DNA from: a bacterium
Lineage (GTDB): Bacteria; Verrucomicrobiota; Kiritimatiellia; UBA8416; CAMZLY01
NCBI GenBank assembly: GCA_030632465.1
Contig: DAOVUR010000090.1
Location: forward strand, 1-7,396
Direction: 5' to 3'
Length of the DNA: 7,396 nt
The notes below the pieces were generated by a model. It saw nothing but the letters and a program-made list of their open reading frames with translations. It had not been told where the DNA came from and did not search any database. A program made the translations under genes and the position numbers. Numbering within the stretch: the first letter of the stretch is position 1; each line of letters starts with the position of its first letter. Of this stretch, positions 4,459 through 7,396 are shown piece after piece.

Positions 4459-7206
4459 CTACTCTGGAAGATTAACTTTTATCAAATAGAAGTTAGGATC
4501 ACTGACACGCTCTATACTATCAGTGTAAGTGTTAAGCCCAGTTACACCATATAATCCAGTGGTCACACTGCTGAAATTGAGATCTAAATCCGATGTCCAC
4601 CAGACGCTATACATTCTATTACTATTCCCTTGCCATAGTATCACTGAATCTCCAGCAGCGGTAGCGACATCACTCATTTCAAAGAAGGAGCTACTATTAG
4701 TTGGGTCGGTTAAAGCTATCCATTCCGCATAGTTATCAAATGAGTCACCATCAGGATCAGCATCCTCTGCGGAATCAGCACCATTAGTAAAGTAATAATC
4801 TAACCACCAACTAGGGATATTACCCGGCGGCACCTCATCACCAAGACTAATTATGCTAAAGTTATCAATGTAAGATGGTGTAGCACTCCTATCATTGTCT
4901 ACTTCTACACTACTAAAGCTTACAGCTACATTTGTACCAAAAGCGAGATTAGTAAAGACAAGGTTATCATCAACATACAGACTCCACTCTCTGTTGCCAT
5001 AATCGCAATTTAAGGTATACTTATACCACGTGCCTAAATTAACGGTGAGGTTGGTATAGGTCAACTGAACCGTATTACTGTAAGCAACAATATTTCGGTC
5101 TGCATTCAGGTGAAACCCAGCAGCAACAGTGTCAGGAACCTCTCGGACATCCTCTGTTATTGTTTGATCTTTCGCGTAAAAGATAACCTGAACATTAGTT
5201 TGTGCATCATAATATTGATGATTCAAAATACCATTCTCCACTGCGCAAGACTGACTACCTGCATACGCATCACTATTCACAACCACAACATTAGTTGACT
5301 CAGATACCCAGCCATGCTGGCCATCTACAGGACCTAGCACACCTGCGTTAGTTCCGTCATTCTCAAATGTTTCATTAAATGGCAAGGAGAAATCTGGGTC
5401 AAGATCAGTTTCAGTCTCATATACTATATACTCATTGGTAAACTGAGGTGCAGACATCGTAATGGTACCGTATCCGCTTATAAAGCCAGCATCATGGCCC
5501 ATTAAGACCGTTACTGTCTGATTAGTGTTCCAATTGCTGTCTGTATACAGAAGTGTATTTGTTGAAGTGATCTGCACATCAGCATTATAGTTTGAGACTG
5601 TTAAAGTAACTGTAATATTAGAAACAGGCATATTAGAAAGCTTAACGTAAAACTCACCTGCCTCTCCTTCAGTAACGGTAATAGAGTCTGGCGTTGCCAC
5701 AAGCGTAGGTAGATACTGATCATTCAGCGCTTCTATAGCAGCACGCATATTCGGCAATGGCCCAATATGACCACCAGCACCTTGAGCAATACCAGTATCT
5801 TTTAACAATTGACGTATCTCGATTGGGCCAAGTGTAAAGCCAAAATTCTTTAAGCAGTACGATTGTAGCGCAGTACATACCCCGGCTACCATAGCACTAC
5901 CTGAGCTCGTGCCGGAAAAATAGCTATGATAACATTGGCGGGTATCACCGTCACCATTCCAAATATCACCTGTACTAATATCACCAAGGGTCGCTACGGA
6001 CCAATCTCCCCATCCATGCACATCCACACGTGAGCCATACGTACTAAAAGACGCTTTGTTATGCGCTAGGTCGCCCGTACCGGCACCAACAATAATGGCG
6101 CCACTATCACCACGCGCCATGTATGTGTCATAGAACGGCCTATCAAGGTCACCATTCCCATTACCAGCCGCCGCCACAATGACCACTCCAGCATCAGCAC
6201 CCATTCTGACCAAAGCCCACACTGTTGGATCATACTCTGTTGCGACAAGGACAACAACTTCGTCAATAGTTTCTCCACCAGTCTGCGATTCAAAGAGAAC
6301 GATATCGCCTGCTGCCGAGTCGCCGATAGCACCTATATACGCATTTAACCAGTCAAACTCCGCTGAATAAAATGTACACTTAGATGCCGGCGCTAAACCA
6401 CGCATACCATAGCCGTTATCTTGTGCCATCGTTAAACCTACGACAGGAGTAGCGTGAGAGGAATAAGTACTTCCTGAATTTGTATTAAAAAGAGTAATAT
6501 CAGCGTCAACCATATCTTCATGGTCAATCATAGGAACTCCACCCTCAATATCAGAGAACCGTATCCCCGCACCATCAGCACCAACAGAATAAGCGTAATC
6601 GGCATCAACACCTGGATTTGGGGGTAAGTGACCCTGATATGAAGTATAGTCTAGTGTTGGCGGCGCGTAATCCTCTGGTGGAGGATAGTTTTTGGTAGTG
6701 GATTCAATGGAAACGAACTCAACAACATCAAGCGCTTCCAATGCTTTCGCTGCCGCAATAGTTTCCGCCGAACCACGCACAGGTGTAGTTGCAACTATAA
6801 ATCCACTAAGATCAGGCTGAGATCTGCCGGATCGTTTAGCTGCCCGTGACTCCATATCAAGCAACTCAGTTTGACTACGCACAAATAGCGGCTGGTAAGT
6901 AATTCCAAAGTCAGTAGTAACAACTGATAATTTATCTACATTAGCTGACACCCGTAACTCTTTACTATCAACATCAGCACGAGCTGTCGTTGAGTCTTTG
7001 AACTTAACAATTATTCTATAAAGCTCACCTTCCGGAACATTTTGGTCCAGATTATTACTACGCACTTCATTACGAACCGCTAAACTACCGCCTCGTGAGT
7101 TTATATTGATTGTCGGTGTTGACCTTACTATTTTCCAGCTATCATTTTGCGCGGCAATTCCCGAAAGAGGCGCCAGCAATAACAGTATCAAACTAAACTT
7201 CTTCAT
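4459..7206 (-). CDS. Secreted subtilisin-like (S8) serine protease with Calx-beta-like and lectin-like C-terminal domains
   Basis: From the ATG at 7206 the protein has 915 residues. The start is set by GGAG six bases upstream; an in-frame TTG at 7218 lies inside that site. A signal peptide (MKKFSLILLLLAPLSGIAA, 1-19) sends it out of the cytoplasm. A pro-region follows (about 60-170, GELYRIIVKFKDS to DVVEFVSIE). The catalytic domain (about 200-500) has Asp219 in FSDIEGG, His251 in SSHATPVVGLTMAQDNG, oxyanion Asn349 in AAAGNGNG and Ser434 in FSGTSSGSAMVAG. All catalytic residues are present but the motifs differ from classic DTG / HGTH / GTSMA; they recall an S8 branch with DxEQGW and HGTAVxG. 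Then come a Calx-beta-like domain (about 505-586, ITVTEGEAGEF, VTVLMGHDAG), a lectin-like beta domain (about 606-784, WYKYTLNCDYGNREWSLYVD), a calcium-loop stretch (DADPDGDSFDNYAEW, 815-829) and a C-terminal module ending FYLIKVNLPE. Likely substrates are extracellular proteins, but none can be named. Confidence 0.9.
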   Translation of the reverse strand: MKKFSLILLLLAPLSGIAAQNDSWKIVRSTPTININSRGGSLAVRNEVRSNNLDQNVPEGELYRIIVKFKDSTTARADVDSKELRVSANVDKLSVVTTDFGITYQPLFVRSQTELLDMESRAAKRSGRSQPDLSGFIVATTPVRGSAETIAAAKALEALDVVEFVSIESTTKNYPPPEDYAPPTLDYTSYQGHLPPNPGVDADYAYSVGADGAGIRFSDIEGGVPMIDHEDMVDADITLFNTNSGSTYSSHATPVVGLTMAQDNGYGMRGLAPASKCTFYSAEFDWLNAYIGAIGDSAAGDIVLFESQTGGETIDEVVVLVATEYDPTVWALVRMGADAGVVIVAAAGNGNGDLDRPFYDTYMARGDSGAIIVGAGTGDLAHNKASFSTYGSRVDVHGWGDWSVATLGDISTGDIWNGDGDTRQCYHSYFSGTSSGSAMVAGVCTALQSYCLKNFGFTLGPIEIRQLLKDTGIAQGAGGHIGPLPNMRAAIEALNDQYLPTLVATPDSITVTEGEAGEFYVKLSNMPVSNITVTLTVSNYNADVQITSTNTLLYTDSNWNTNQTVTVLMGHDAGFISGYGTITMSAPQFTNEYIVYETETDLDPDFSLPFNETFENDGTNAGVLGPVDGQHGWVSESTNVVVVNSDAYAGSQSCAVENGILNHQYYDAQTNVQVIFYAKDQTITEDVREVPDTVAAGFHLNADRNIVAYSNTVQLTYTNLTVNLGTWYKYTLNCDYGNREWSLYVDDNLVFTNLAFGTNVAVSFSSVEVDNDRSATPSYIDNFSIISLGDEVPPGNIPSWWLDYYFTNGADSAEDADPDGDSFDNYAEWIALTDPTNSSSFFEMSDVATAAGDSVILWQGNSNRMYSVWWTSDLDLNFSSVTTGLYGVTGLNTYTDSIERVSDPNFYLIKVNLPE

Positions 7207-7234
7207 ATTATTCTCCAAAACTTCATATTATTCT
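7201..7234 (-). repeat. 14-bp direct repeat duplicating the protease start region and ribosome binding site
   Basis: CTTCATATTATTCT occurs at 7201-7214 and again at 7221-7234, a 20-base period. On the minus strand each copy reads AGAATAATATGAAG. The inner copy holds the true start ATG (7206-7204), with GGAG at 7216-7213 partly formed at the junction. The outer copy gives a second ATG at 7226-7224 with no GGAG before it. That ATG opens a 7-codon frame (MKFWRII) whose TGA stop (7205-7203) overlaps the true start as ATGA. Confidence 0.7.
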
Positions 7235-7266
7235 AGTATTTATTATCAATCTATTATTAACGGCTA

Positions 7267-7396
7267 TTACGGGAGCTCAACTTGAATCGTGTAGAACGGC
7301 CCATATATAGGGTTATTAGTATCCTGTAACGAATCAGCCCCGCCAATACCAATGTAATTTGTAGCCCCAGGTACCAACTGCCAGTCGCCATCTATA
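7267..7396 (-). CDS. C-terminal fragment of an upstream gene, probably another exported protein
   Basis: Only the last 42 codons and the TAA stop are inside the window; the gene begins beyond the right edge. The visible protein runs IDGDWQLVPGATNYIGIGG, then ADSLQDTNNPIYGPFYTIQV and ELP. It has no catalytic motif. Its end, FYTIQVELP, lines up with the end of the S8 protease (FYLIKVNLPE), and the preceding polar, glycine- and asparagine-rich stretch fits a secreted beta-rich module. The stop is 60 bases before the protease start with no terminator visible between them, so the two may be co-transcribed. Function cannot be assigned from this fragment. Confidence 0.75.
   Translation of the reverse strand, partial: IDGDWQLVPGATNYIGIGGADSLQDTNNPIYGPFYTIQVELP

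Noticed and set aside
6066..6332. Minus-strand frame of 88 codons inside the protease gene
   Set aside because: It overlaps the S8 catalytic domain in another frame, and that domain's motifs fix the true frame.

Overview
Every gene in this window lies on the minus strand, so transcription runs from the right edge to the left. The window holds an ordinary respiratory operon start (nqrA, nqrB and the 5' part of nqrC, encoding the sodium-pumping NADH:quinone oxidoreductase). Upstream are a polyprenyl diphosphate synthase gene, a large secreted subtilisin-like (S8) protease gene, and the last 42 codons of another gene whose product ends in the same way as the protease. The organism is most likely a Gram-negative member of the PVC group (Kiritimatiellota / Verrucomicrobiota / Lentisphaerota type). 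This rests on the NQR operon, on the protease C-terminus (an IPSWWLDYYF-type start, a DADPDGDSFDNYAEW calcium-loop segment, LTDPTNSSSFF, then a short beta module), and on intergenic DNA made of short repeats. The assignment is inference from family resemblance, not from a database search.

Layout, in the direction of transcription: 7396-7267, C-terminal fragment of an upstream gene; 7206-4459, S8 protease with a signal peptide, pro-region, catalytic domain, Calx-beta-like domain, lectin-like beta domain and a C-terminal tail; 4449-4388, two consecutive hairpins, the second with a short T run, which probably end the protease transcript; 4276-3425, trans-polyprenyl diphosphate synthase; 3429-3196, a 230-bp spacer that is almost entirely repeat-like (heptamer array, two related GTAGGG elements, a long interrupted palindrome) and also carries a possible nqrA -10 box; 3177-1813, nqrA; 1689-481, nqrB; 488-1 and beyond the edge, nqrC.

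Functionally, NqrA, NqrB and NqrC are the first three of the six NQR subunits. NqrB carries the SGAT site for covalent FMN. NqrC shows its N-terminal membrane anchor and part of its periplasmic flavin domain. The prenyl synthase is plausibly the supplier of the isoprenoid side chain of the quinone that NQR reduces, although the repeat-filled spacer suggests it is not tightly co-transcribed with nqrA. The protease and its upstream neighbour look like a separate unit of exported proteins.

I see no clear sign of an undescribed system. The most unusual items are the composite repeat spacer, whose heptamer array supplies the stop codon of the prenyl synthase; the duplicated start region of the protease, which creates a 7-codon upstream reading frame overlapping the real start; the atypical S8 catalytic motifs; and the shared C-terminal ending of two adjacent exported proteins.
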